From Intestinimonas massiliensis (ex Afouda et al. 2020) (lineage in GTDB: Bacteria > Bacillota > Clostridia > Oscillospirales > Oscillospiraceae): a DNA stretch of 64,000 nucleotides. This document shows positions 26,283-33,195 of this stretch, piece by piece. Made by a program: the position numbers and the translations under genes. The notes beneath the pieces were generated by a model. The model was not told the DNA's origin. It saw nothing but the letters and a program-made list of their open reading frames with translations, and did not search any database. Within the stretch, counting starts at the first letter, position 1. Every line of letters starts with the position of its first letter. The stretch is from contig NZ_LR131148.1 in the NCBI RefSeq assembly GCF_900626285.1, positions 407,877-471,876 of the forward strand, read 5' to 3'.

Positions 26283-27887
26283 TTATTTTTCGCTCTCCAG
26301 AGCGGCGGACACAAAGCCATGGAAGATGGGGTGAGGCCGGTTGGGACGGCTCTTGAACTCCGGATGGAACTGGACTCCCAGGAAGAAGGGGTGGTCCTTC
26401 AGCTCCACCGCCTCCACCAGCCGGCCGTCAGGGGAGGTGCCGCTGAGGGTCAGGCCGGCTTCTTCCAGGTCCTGGCGGTAGTCGTTGTTGAACTCATAGC
26501 GGTGGCGGTGACGCTCGTGGATGAGGGACTGGCCGTAGCACCGCTCCAGCAGGCTGTCCGGCGCAGTCTGGCAGGGCCAGCTGCCCAGCCGCAGCGTGCC
26601 GCCCTTGTCGATGGAGTCGCTCTGACCGGGCATGAAGTCGATGACCTTATAGGGACAGTCCGGGTCAAACTCCCCGGAGTTGGCGCCGTTCATGCCGGCC
26701 ACATCCCGGGCAAACTCGATGACCGCTGTCTGCATTCCCAGGCAGATGCCCAGATAGGGCACCTTGTGGGTCCGGGCGTACTGGGCGGCCAGCACCATCC
26801 CCTCGATGCCCCGGCTGCCGAAGCCGCCGGGCACCAGGATGCCGTCTGCTCCGGCCAGGATCTGACCGCAGGTCTCGGGGGTGATGGTCTCGGAATCCAC
26901 CCACCGGATATCCACCCGGGTCCGAAGGGCATAGCCGGCGTGGCGCAGGGCCTCGGCCACGGAGAGATAGGCGTCGTGGAGCTGGACGTACTTGCCCACC
27001 AGGGCGATGGTCACCGTCCGGTCCTGCTGGCGGATCCGCTCCACCAGGCCGCGCCACTCGGTCAGGTCGGGGGCGGGGGCGTCGATGTGGAGCTGGCGGC
27101 ACACCACCTCGGAGAAGTGGGCCTGCTCCAGCATCAGGGGAGCCTCATACAGGTTGGGCAGGGTGATATTCTCGATGACGCAGTCCCGCTTCACGCCGCA
27201 GAAGCCGGAGATCTTTTCAAAGATGCTCTCGTCCCGGATGGGCTCGTCGCACCGCAGCACGATGATGTCGGGGGAGATGCCGAAGCCCTGCAGCTCCTTC
27301 ACCGAGTGCTGGGTGGGCTTGGACTTGTGCTCCCCGGAGGCCCGCAGATAGGGTACCAGGGTCACGTGGATGTAGAGGGCGTTGTCCCGGCCCACCTCCC
27401 GGCCCACCTGGCGGATGGCCTCCAGGAAGGGCTGACTCTCGATGTCGCCGGTGGTGCCGCCGATCTCGGTGATGACCACGTCGGCGTCGGTCTTGCGGCC
27501 CACGCTGTAGATGAAGTGCTTGATCTCGTCGGTGATGTGGGGGATGGTCTGTACTGTACCGCCCAGGTACTCCCCCCGGCGCTCCTTGGAGATCACGTTG
27601 GAGTAGACCCGGCCGGTGGTCAGGTTGGAATACTGGTTCAGGTCCTCATCAATGAACCGCTCATAGTGGCCCAGATCCAGGTCTGTCTCCGCACCGTCCT
27701 CCGTGACGAATACCTCGCCGTGCTGATAGGGGCTCATGGTGCCCGGGTCCACGTTGATATAGGGGTCCAGCTTTTGGGCTGCCACCTTCAGCCCCCGGGC
27801 CTTCAGCAGCCGGCCCAGAGAGGCGGCGGTAATGCCCTTGCCCAGACCGGATACCACGCCGCCGGTCACAAAAATGTATTTCGTCAC
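26283..27887 (-). CDS. pyrG: CTP synthase, 534 aa
   Basis: Aminates UTP to CTP with glutamine. The N-terminal synthase domain begins with KYIFVTGGVVSGLGKGI (P-loop). The C-terminal class I glutaminase has YLGICLGMQ with nucleophile Cys382 and the late VQFHPEFKS with catalytic His and Glu. The length is standard. Translation starts at GTG nine bases after AAAGGAG; an in-frame extension further upstream would run through the leader hairpin. It is transcribed alone, with a promoter and leader structure. Confidence 0.97.
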   Translation of the reverse strand: MTKYIFVTGGVVSGLGKGITAASLGRLLKARGLKVAAQKLDPYINVDPGTMSPYQHGEVFVTEDGAETDLDLGHYERFIDEDLNQYSNLTTGRVYSNVISKERRGEYLGGTVQTIPHITDEIKHFIYSVGRKTDADVVITEIGGTTGDIESQPFLEAIRQVGREVGRDNALYIHVTLVPYLRASGEHKSKPTQHSVKELQGFGISPDIIVLRCDEPIRDESIFEKISGFCGVKRDCVIENITLPNLYEAPLMLEQAHFSEVVCRQLHIDAPAPDLTEWRGLVERIRQQDRTVTIALVGKYVQLHDAYLSVAEALRHAGYALRTRVDIRWVDSETITPETCGQILAGADGILVPGGFGSRGIEGMVLAAQYARTHKVPYLGICLGMQTAVIEFARDVAGMNGANSGEFDPDCPYKVIDFMPGQSDSIDKGGTLRLGSWPCQTAPDSLLERCYGQSLIHERHRHRYEFNNDYRQDLEEAGLTLSGTSPDGRLVEAVELKDHPFFLGVQFHPEFKSRPNRPHPIFHGFVSAALESEK

Positions 27888-27913
27888 AGTGAGGACTCCT
27901 TTCCCAAATAAAG

Positions 27914-27954
27914 GGACAGAGAGTCCCAGAATGCCATCCGGGACGTCTCTGTCC
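27914..27954 (-). promoter_or_regulatory. leader hairpin of pyrG (candidate attenuator)
   Basis: Minus strand: arms GGACAGAGA / TCTCTGTCC pair perfectly and continue, after a one-base bulge, with GTCCC / GGGAC, giving about 14 base pairs. It is followed by CTTTATTT. It sits wholly between promoter and start codon, as in the CTP-sensitive pyrG leaders of Firmicutes, although the GGGC-type start used in Bacillus is not obvious. Confidence 0.65.
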
Positions 27955-27966
27955 TTGAACAGAGAT

Positions 27967-27995
27967 ATGATACCCTCAGCTTTGCAACATGTCAA
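27967..27995 (-). promoter_or_regulatory. promoter of pyrG
   Basis: Minus strand TTGACA (27995-27990), a 17-base spacer and TATCAT (27972-27967). The leader to the GTG start is about 75 bases. Confidence 0.82.
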
Positions 27996-28031
27996 TACAA
28001 AAATTTCATATTTTCAAAGCGCTTTTTCGGG

Positions 28032-28163
28032 CTATTCTCTGAGCAGCCTGCGCAGTTGACGGCCCTGGGGACTGTCCGGACGGCTCACTGCCCGCAGGAA
28101 GGCCCGGGGGTTGGCGCAGAACAGGGTGATGCACGCGGCGGTCCGCCGAAGAAATCGCTTCAT
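28032..28163 (-). CDS. small basic protein, 43 aa
   Basis: ATG preceded at four bases by GGAGGGAA. The peptide begins MKRFLRRTAACITLFCANPR and is rich in Arg with two Cys; a short hydrophobic stretch lies at residues 9-16. No family is recognised. It lies upstream of the pyrG promoter on the same strand. The ribosome site supports it, but a chance frame in GC-rich DNA remains possible. Confidence 0.4.
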   Translation of the reverse strand: MKRFLRRTAACITLFCANPRAFLRAVSRPDSPQGRQLRRLLRE

Positions 28164-28355
28164 CACATTCCCTCCCGCTGCCAGTATACGGCGGGAGGAA
28201 TGTCGGAATCTGGCGGATCAAGGGGGCTTTAGGGGTAAGATTTTAGCTGCCTTTTACCATATCTTGATAGAAAGCGCGCCGGGAAACTGCTATCCTGTTC
28301 TCATAAAGGCCAGCTGTGTTTCGGAAATTGATCTGAACGGAAAGGGGTTTTTTCT

Positions 28356-28550
28356 GTGATTCCTTGTCAAAAGAGCTGTTCGGCCTACTGTGAGGGCTGC
28401 CACAAGAACTGCGCCCAGTGGGCGGTATTTCAGACGCGGCTGCGGGCGGAGCGCCAGGCCAAGAAGGACTACTTAAAATATTACAATGAGCTGTGCGGAG
28501 CGGTGACCCGTCAATTCCGGGCCATCGGGGCCTACTGTGCGGCTCGTTGA
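28356..28550 (+). CDS. cysteine-rich small protein, 64 aa
   Basis: GTG start eight bases after AAAGGGG. Cys residues cluster at the N-terminus in CQKSCSAYCEGCHKNC, with two more near the end, which suggests a zinc- or cluster-binding N-terminal knot followed by a charged helix (RLRAERQAKKDYLKYYNELC). Family not recognised; similar short Cys-rich proteins are common in Oscillospiraceae. A strong terminator shared with the convergent MocR gene follows. Confidence 0.65.
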   Translation: MIPCQKSCSAYCEGCHKNCAQWAVFQTRLRAERQAKKDYLKYYNELCGAVTRQFRAIGAYCAAR

Positions 28551-28560
28551 TTGAGATAGG

Positions 28561-28603
28561 AAAGCCGCCGCTGATGCCGAATGGCGTCAGCGGCGGCTTT
28601 TTG
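28561..28603. terminator. bidirectional terminator
   Basis: AAAGCCGCCGCTGA / TCAGCGGCGGCTTT with a 12-base loop and T-run on the plus strand, between the Cys-rich gene and the MocR gene. Confidence 0.88.
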
Positions 28604-28607
28604 ATGC

Positions 28608-30008
28608 TCAGAAGCCCCAGGCCAGTTTGAGCTGTTCCAGAGCAGGGGCCATCTCCTGGGCGGCAATGCGGGTATAACCCAGAATGAGGGCGGGAGGGCG
28701 GTCGGCAGGGGTGGGGGACAGGTCATAGGCCGACAGAGGGGAGAGCCCTACCCCTGCCCGGGCGGCCCGCTCCACCAGGTCGGCCTCGCTCCACCGTTTG
28801 TCCATCCACAGCAGCAGGTGGAGCCCCGCGTCTCCGCCGGAAAAAGAGCCGGCCTCCAGCAGGCCGGAGCCCCGGGCGGCGGCCAGCAGAGCTTCCCGCC
28901 GGGCCCTGTACCGGGTGCGGCTGCGGTTGAGGTGCCGCTCAAAGTGACCCCGCTCCATGAACCGGGCCAGGGCGTACTGTTCAAAGGAGGGGACGGTGGA
29001 GGAGTAGAACCAGAAGTCCCGCCGCCATTTCTCCAGCAGGGCGGGGGGCAGCACCATATAGCTCACCCGCAGGGAGGGAGCCAGGGTTTTGGCAAAGGTG
29101 TTCAGGTAGATCACCCGGCCCCCGCCGTCCAGGCTCTGGAGGGCGGGGATGGGTTTGCCGGAGAAGCGGAACTCACTGTCGTAGTCGTCCTCGATGATAT
29201 AGCGGTCTGGCTCTTCCGAGGCCCACCGCAGCAGGGCCTGCCGCCGGGGAGCGGGCATGATGATGCCCAGGGGGAAGTGGTGGGATGGGGTGACATGGAC
29301 CACCCGCACCTGGCGGAGGTCCAGCTGGTCCACCCGCAGACCCTGCCTGTCCAGGGAGATGGGCTCCACCCGGGCGCCGCAGCTGGCCAGGATACGGTGG
29401 GTCTTTCCGTATCCCGGGTCCTCCACGCCGTAGGCGCCCTGCCGGCCCAGCAGCTGGACCAGCAGGCCGATGAGGGTCTCCGACCCGGCCCCCACCACGA
29501 TCTGGTCCGGGTGGGCCCGGATGCCACGGAAGCGGTAGAGGTGTCCTGCGATGGCCTGCCGCAGCTCAGGCACTCCCTGGGGATGGGGGGCGGAGAGCAG
29601 ACGGTCCTCCTGCTCGGACAGTACCTCCCGCATGAGCTTGGCCCAGGTGGAGAAGGGGAACAGGGAGGTGTCCACGCCGCCGGTGGAGAAGTCCCAGCGG
29701 AAGGCGGGCCTTACCGGCTCCCGCAGGTCGGGGGAGGGGGAAGGTTCCGGCGGCTGAGGCTCCTGGGCCCCGGCCTGGACAAAAAAGCCCCGCCTGGCCT
29801 CCGAGCGGAGATAGCCCTCCGCCAGCAGCTGGTCGTAGGCCCCCTCCACCGTCACCACGCTCACCTTTAAATGGGCGGCCAGAGCGCGTTTGGAGGGCAG
29901 CCGGGCCCCGGCCTTCAGCTGCCCGGTCTCGATCTCGCCCCGGATGTGGCGGTAGAGCTGTTCGTACAACGGCCGGCGGTCCCCGGCATCCAGAATGGGT
30001 GTGAGCAT
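28608..30008 (-). CDS. MocR/PdxR-type regulator (GntR wHTH plus aminotransferase fold), 466 aa
   Basis: The N-terminal GntR winged helix (PLYEQLYRHIRGEIETGQLK, LPSKRALAAHLKVS, about residues 10-80) is joined by a Pro-rich linker to an aminotransferase-like domain with YIIEDDYDSEFRFSG and NTFAKTLAPSLRVSYMV, where the Lys binds PLP. MocR proteins use PLP as effector and often control pyridoxal or GABA genes. No such gene is adjacent; sigG is divergent but is normally under other control. The ATG follows GGAGG. Confidence 0.92.
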   Translation of the reverse strand: MLTPILDAGDRRPLYEQLYRHIRGEIETGQLKAGARLPSKRALAAHLKVSVVTVEGAYDQLLAEGYLRSEARRGFFVQAGAQEPQPPEPSPSPDLREPVRPAFRWDFSTGGVDTSLFPFSTWAKLMREVLSEQEDRLLSAPHPQGVPELRQAIAGHLYRFRGIRAHPDQIVVGAGSETLIGLLVQLLGRQGAYGVEDPGYGKTHRILASCGARVEPISLDRQGLRVDQLDLRQVRVVHVTPSHHFPLGIIMPAPRRQALLRWASEEPDRYIIEDDYDSEFRFSGKPIPALQSLDGGGRVIYLNTFAKTLAPSLRVSYMVLPPALLEKWRRDFWFYSSTVPSFEQYALARFMERGHFERHLNRSRTRYRARREALLAAARGSGLLEAGSFSGGDAGLHLLLWMDKRWSEADLVERAARAGVGLSPLSAYDLSPTPADRPPALILGYTRIAAQEMAPALEQLKLAWGF

Positions 30009-30047
30009 AAGCGTGCCTCCCGACTGACCTGATCAGATTTCCTGTTT

Positions 30048-30076
30048 AGTATAAACAAGACCAGACCAAATAGCAA
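30048..30076 (-). promoter_or_regulatory. promoter of the MocR gene
   Basis: Minus strand TTGCTA (30076-30071), 17-base spacer, TATACT (30053-30048). The spacer contains the direct repeat GGTCTGGTC, which could be part of an autoregulatory site. Confidence 0.75.
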
Positions 30077-30139
30077 CGGGGAGGGGCGAAGTCCATCGAA
30101 AGCGGTCTGACGATAAAAAATATACCCCCCGGCCCTGCC

Positions 30140-30167
30140 GTATGAAAGGGTCTGCCGCGGAAATACT
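30140..30167 (+). promoter_or_regulatory. candidate sigma-F promoter of sigG
   Basis: GTATG at 30140-30144 and GGAAATACT at 30159-30167, 14 bases apart. The -10 part fits the GGnrAnAnT pattern known for sigma-F, and the -35 part is one base from GYATA. sigG is known to be sigma-F dependent in relatives. Confidence 0.5.
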
Positions 30168-30199
30168 GAACACAGATTCCGAGGCAAGGGGGCAGAACT

Positions 30200-30970
30200 G
30201 TGCAGGGAAAGGTAGAGATCTGCGGCGTCAACACGTCAAAACTGAAGGTGCTGAAAAACGAGGAGACCATGGAGCTGCTCCGCCGCACCAAGCAGGGGGA
30301 CATGGAGGCCCGGGAACAGCTCATTGCCGGCAACCTGCGCCTGGTGCTCTCTGTGATCCAGAAGTTCTCCAACCGGGGCGAGAACGTGGACGACCTGTTC
30401 CAGGTGGGGTGCATCGGCCTCATCAAGGCCATTGACAACTTCAACATCGACATGGACGTGCGCTTTTCCACCTACGGCGTGCCCATGATCGTGGGGGAGA
30501 TCCGGCGGTATCTCCGGGACAACTCCACCATGCGGGTATCCCGCTCCATGCGGGACACCGCCTACCGGGTGCTTCAGGCCAAGGAGAAGTTCATGGCCGA
30601 GCACCAGCGGGAGCCCAGCATCGACGAGATCGCCAAGATGCTGGAGCTGAAGCGGGAGGACGTGGTGTTTGCCCTGGACGCGGTGCTGGACCCGGTGTCC
30701 CTCTATGAGCCGGTGTATGACCACGGCGGGGACACCATCTGCGTCATGGATCAGGTGAAGGATTCCAAGAACACCGATGAGAGCTGGCTGGAGCACATCG
30801 CCCTGAAGGAGGCCATGGCCCGGCTCACCGATCGGGAGCGGCACATTCTGGCCCTGCGGTTCTTCCAGGGCAAGACCCAGATGGAGGTGTCCGCCGAGGT
30901 GGGCATCTCCCAGGCCCAGGTCTCAAGATTGGAAAAGAATGCGATCAATCAGATCAAAAAGAATATCTGA
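30200..30970 (+). CDS. sigG: RNA polymerase sporulation sigma-G, 256 aa
   Basis: Late forespore sigma factor. The N-terminus KVEICGVNTSKLKVLKNEET is diagnostic for sigma-G. Regions 2 (GNLRLVLSVIQKFSNRGENV, FSTYGVPMIVGEIRRYLRD), 3 and 4 (TQMEVSAEVGISQAQVSRLE) are complete. Translation starts at GTG behind AAGGGGG. It stands alone here, not directly after sigE. Confidence 0.96.
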   Translation: MQGKVEICGVNTSKLKVLKNEETMELLRRTKQGDMEAREQLIAGNLRLVLSVIQKFSNRGENVDDLFQVGCIGLIKAIDNFNIDMDVRFSTYGVPMIVGEIRRYLRDNSTMRVSRSMRDTAYRVLQAKEKFMAEHQREPSIDEIAKMLELKREDVVFALDAVLDPVSLYEPVYDHGGDTICVMDQVKDSKNTDESWLEHIALKEAMARLTDRERHILALRFFQGKTQMEVSAEVGISQAQVSRLEKNAINQIKKNI

Positions 30971-30987
30971 GGAACGCTGGAAAGCGA

Positions 30988-31017
30988 TTGCCATTCCCGG
31001 GTGCGCCGTGATACAAT
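30988..31017 (+). promoter_or_regulatory. promoter of the LOR/SDH-type gene
   Basis: TTGCCA at 30988-30993, an 18-base spacer and TACAAT at 31012-31017, followed by AGAAAGGGG and ATG at 31063. Confidence 0.7.
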
Positions 31018-31062
31018 AAACAAGATCACAGAACACAGAAATAGAAAGGGGTCCTGTTTCCC

Positions 31063-32145
31063 ATGAGCTTTACACTCCCGCAGTATCACGGGCCTGACTT
31101 TGAGCAGGCGCAGCTGAAGAACGCACCTGACGTGACGTTCCAGCCCGCCCCCATGGACGGCGTGGCGCCGGAGGGGTATCATGCCACCAGCATTTTCCCG
31201 GAGTATTTCAAAGTAAACGGGACCTGGCTGCTGGCGGAGGAGAGCCGGATGGACTGCGTGGCCGCCCTGCGGGACGGAAAGATCGCAGTGGTGGAGTTCC
31301 GCAACCTGAAGGCCGGTGAGCCGGTGGTGGTGGGCCGCACGGAGGACGGCTCCCAGGGCATCTATATTTATGCCAATGGCTTCAATGAGGAGAAGGGGGA
31401 GCAGGAGACCTTTTCTTTCCGGCAGGGCCGCTCCCGTGAGACGGCCTACTCCATGGACTACGATTCCATCTATGAGCTGCTGCGCTATGAGAAGGACCAT
31501 GGCCGCATCCTGTGGGTGATGGGTCCCGCCTGCGCCTTCGACCACGACGCCCGGGACGCCTTTGCCGCTCTGGTGCGGGGCGGCTATGTCCACGGCGTGC
31601 TGGCGGGCAACGCCCTGGCCACCCACGATCTGGAGGCGGGCTATCTCCGCACCGCCCTGGGCCAGGATATCTACACCCAGAAGAGCATGCCCAACGGCCA
31701 CTATAACCATATCGACACCATCAACGCCGTCCGGCTGGCCGGCTCCACCGCCGCCTTTGTCAACTCCGGCAAGGTGAAGGATGGCATCATCTACGAGTGC
31801 GTGAAGCATGATGTGCCCTTTGTGCTGGTGGGTTCCGTCCGGGACGACGGCCCCCTGCCTGAGGTGTACGGCAACGTGTACGAGGGCCAGGACGCCATGC
31901 GCAATCTGGTGAAAGATGCCACCACTGTTATCTGCATGGCCTCCACCCTCCATACAGTGGCCACCGGCAACATGACCCCCTCCTACCGGGTGGTGAACGG
32001 GGTGGTACGCCCGGTGTACTTCTACTCAGTGGATGTGTCGGAGTTCGCGGTGAACAAACTGCGGGACCGGGGCAGCCTGTCGGTGCGCACCATCGTCACC
32101 AACGTACAGGATTTCGTGGTCAATGTCCGCAAGGGCGTTATGTAA
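31063..32145 (+). CDS. LOR/SDH-type ornithine cyclodeaminase family protein, 360 aa
   Basis: The C-terminal 200 residues match the TIGR00300 (LOR/SDH) family as I know it: VHGVLAGNALATHDLEA, YNHIDTINAVRLAGS, GIIYECVKHDVPFVLVGS, RDDGPLPEVYGNVYEGQDAM and a late DRGSLSVRTIVTNVQDF. Archaeal and cyanobacterial members convert ornithine to proline and ammonia using NAD. The N-terminal 130 residues are weaker matches to the usual domain. Monocistronic, with its own promoter and terminator. Function as ornithine cyclodeaminase is inferred from family only. Confidence 0.7.
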   Translation: MSFTLPQYHGPDFEQAQLKNAPDVTFQPAPMDGVAPEGYHATSIFPEYFKVNGTWLLAEESRMDCVAALRDGKIAVVEFRNLKAGEPVVVGRTEDGSQGIYIYANGFNEEKGEQETFSFRQGRSRETAYSMDYDSIYELLRYEKDHGRILWVMGPACAFDHDARDAFAALVRGGYVHGVLAGNALATHDLEAGYLRTALGQDIYTQKSMPNGHYNHIDTINAVRLAGSTAAFVNSGKVKDGIIYECVKHDVPFVLVGSVRDDGPLPEVYGNVYEGQDAMRNLVKDATTVICMASTLHTVATGNMTPSYRVVNGVVRPVYFYSVDVSEFAVNKLRDRGSLSVRTIVTNVQDFVVNVRKGVM

Positions 32146-32162
32146 CAGCAGAGAGAAAAAGC

Positions 32163-32201
32163 GACAGGGCCGCGCCGTTTGGCGCGGCCCTGTAAATCTT
32201 T
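32163..32201 (+). terminator. terminator after the LOR/SDH-type gene
   Basis: ACAGGGCCGCGCC / GGCGCGGCCCTGT with a loop of three, followed by AAATCTTTT. Confidence 0.8.
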
Positions 32202-32212
32202 TGTAAAATCCA

Positions 32213-32241
32213 TTGCTATTGTGGGGAAAATAACGTAAACT
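32213..32241 (+). promoter_or_regulatory. promoter of ppx-ppk
   Basis: TTGCTA at 32213-32218, a 17-base spacer, TAAACT at 32236-32241, 30 bases before the ppx start. Confidence 0.65.
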
Positions 32242-32271
32242 AAGCCAAGTGTGAGAAAGGGGGACGGGGCC

Positions 32272-33195
32272 GTGAAGTGCGGAATCGTGGACGTGGGCTC
32301 CAATACCATCCGCCTGTCCATTTACCACTGGGAGGGGCAGACCTTCAAGCTCCTGATGAACAAGAAGGAAATGGCGGGACTGGCGGGCTATATCAAAAAC
32401 GGCGTGCTCTCCGACAGCGGCATCCTGGTGGCCTGCCGGGTGCTGGCGGGGTTCAAGGCCCTGCTGCGGAACTTCGATATCGACCAGCTCTATGTGTTCG
32501 GTACCGCGTCGCTGCGGAACATCGTCAACACCGAGGAGGCACTGGAGACCATCCAGGCGGTGACCGGCCTCCAGGTGGAGGTGCTCTCCGGGGCGGAGGA
32601 GGCGTCCTTCTCCTTCCTGGGCGCCACGGTGGGAGGCGGCGCTCCCGGCTGCGGGCTGCTGGCGGATATCGGCGGCGGCTCCACCGAGCTGGTGACCTAC
32701 CGGGACGGCGCTATCACCTCCGGCTGTTCTCTGCCCATGGGCTCGCTGTCCCTCTTTACCAAATATGTCTCCGGCCTGTTTCCCACCAAGGAGGAGCGGA
32801 AGGCCATCCGAGCTCAGGTGGAGGAGGAGCTGGAGAAGGCCAGGATCGCCGGCCTGCGGTGCAGACACCTGACCGGCGTGGGCGGCACCATCCGGGCGGC
32901 GGCCAAGCTGTGCAACGACCTGTCCGGGGCGGACCCGGACAACCGGATCATTCCGGTGGGGGAGATCAGGTCTCTCTATAAGGACCTGAAGAAGGGGGAC
33001 CGGGACACTTTGCGGCAGATCCTGCGATCGGTGCCCGACCGGGTCCACACCATTCTGCCCGGCCTGGCCATCCTGACCGCCGTTCTGCGGGCCTACCAGG
33101 TGGAGACTGTGTCGGTGAGCACCTGCGGCGTGCGGGAGGGCTATCTGCTCAACCGCGTGATAGGAGTGAACAATCAGCATGACGAAGGAAATTGA
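32272..33195 (+). CDS. ppx: exopolyphosphatase / Ppx-GppA family, 307 aa
   Basis: Hydrolyses polyphosphate ends or (p)ppGpp. It is an ASKHA-fold protein with VDVGSNTIRLSIYHW (phosphate 1), EVLSGAEEASFSF and LLADIGGGSTELVTY (phosphate 2). At about 307 residues it is the short, two-domain form. The GTG start has AAGGGGG eight bases upstream; an earlier ATG lacks a site. Its 3' end overlaps ppk by 17 bases, a standard pairing of degradation and synthesis of polyphosphate. Confidence 0.9.
   Translation: MKCGIVDVGSNTIRLSIYHWEGQTFKLLMNKKEMAGLAGYIKNGVLSDSGILVACRVLAGFKALLRNFDIDQLYVFGTASLRNIVNTEEALETIQAVTGLQVEVLSGAEEASFSFLGATVGGGAPGCGLLADIGGGSTELVTYRDGAITSGCSLPMGSLSLFTKYVSGLFPTKEERKAIRAQVEEELEKARIAGLRCRHLTGVGGTIRAAAKLCNDLSGADPDNRIIPVGEIRSLYKDLKKGDRDTLRQILRSVPDRVHTILPGLAILTAVLRAYQVETVSVSTCGVREGYLLNRVIGVNNQHDEGN

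Noticed and set aside
30200..30300. Control of sigG by the divergent MocR protein
   Set aside because: The direct repeat lies in the MocR promoter itself and a sigma-F-type promoter explains sigG; no shared operator was seen.
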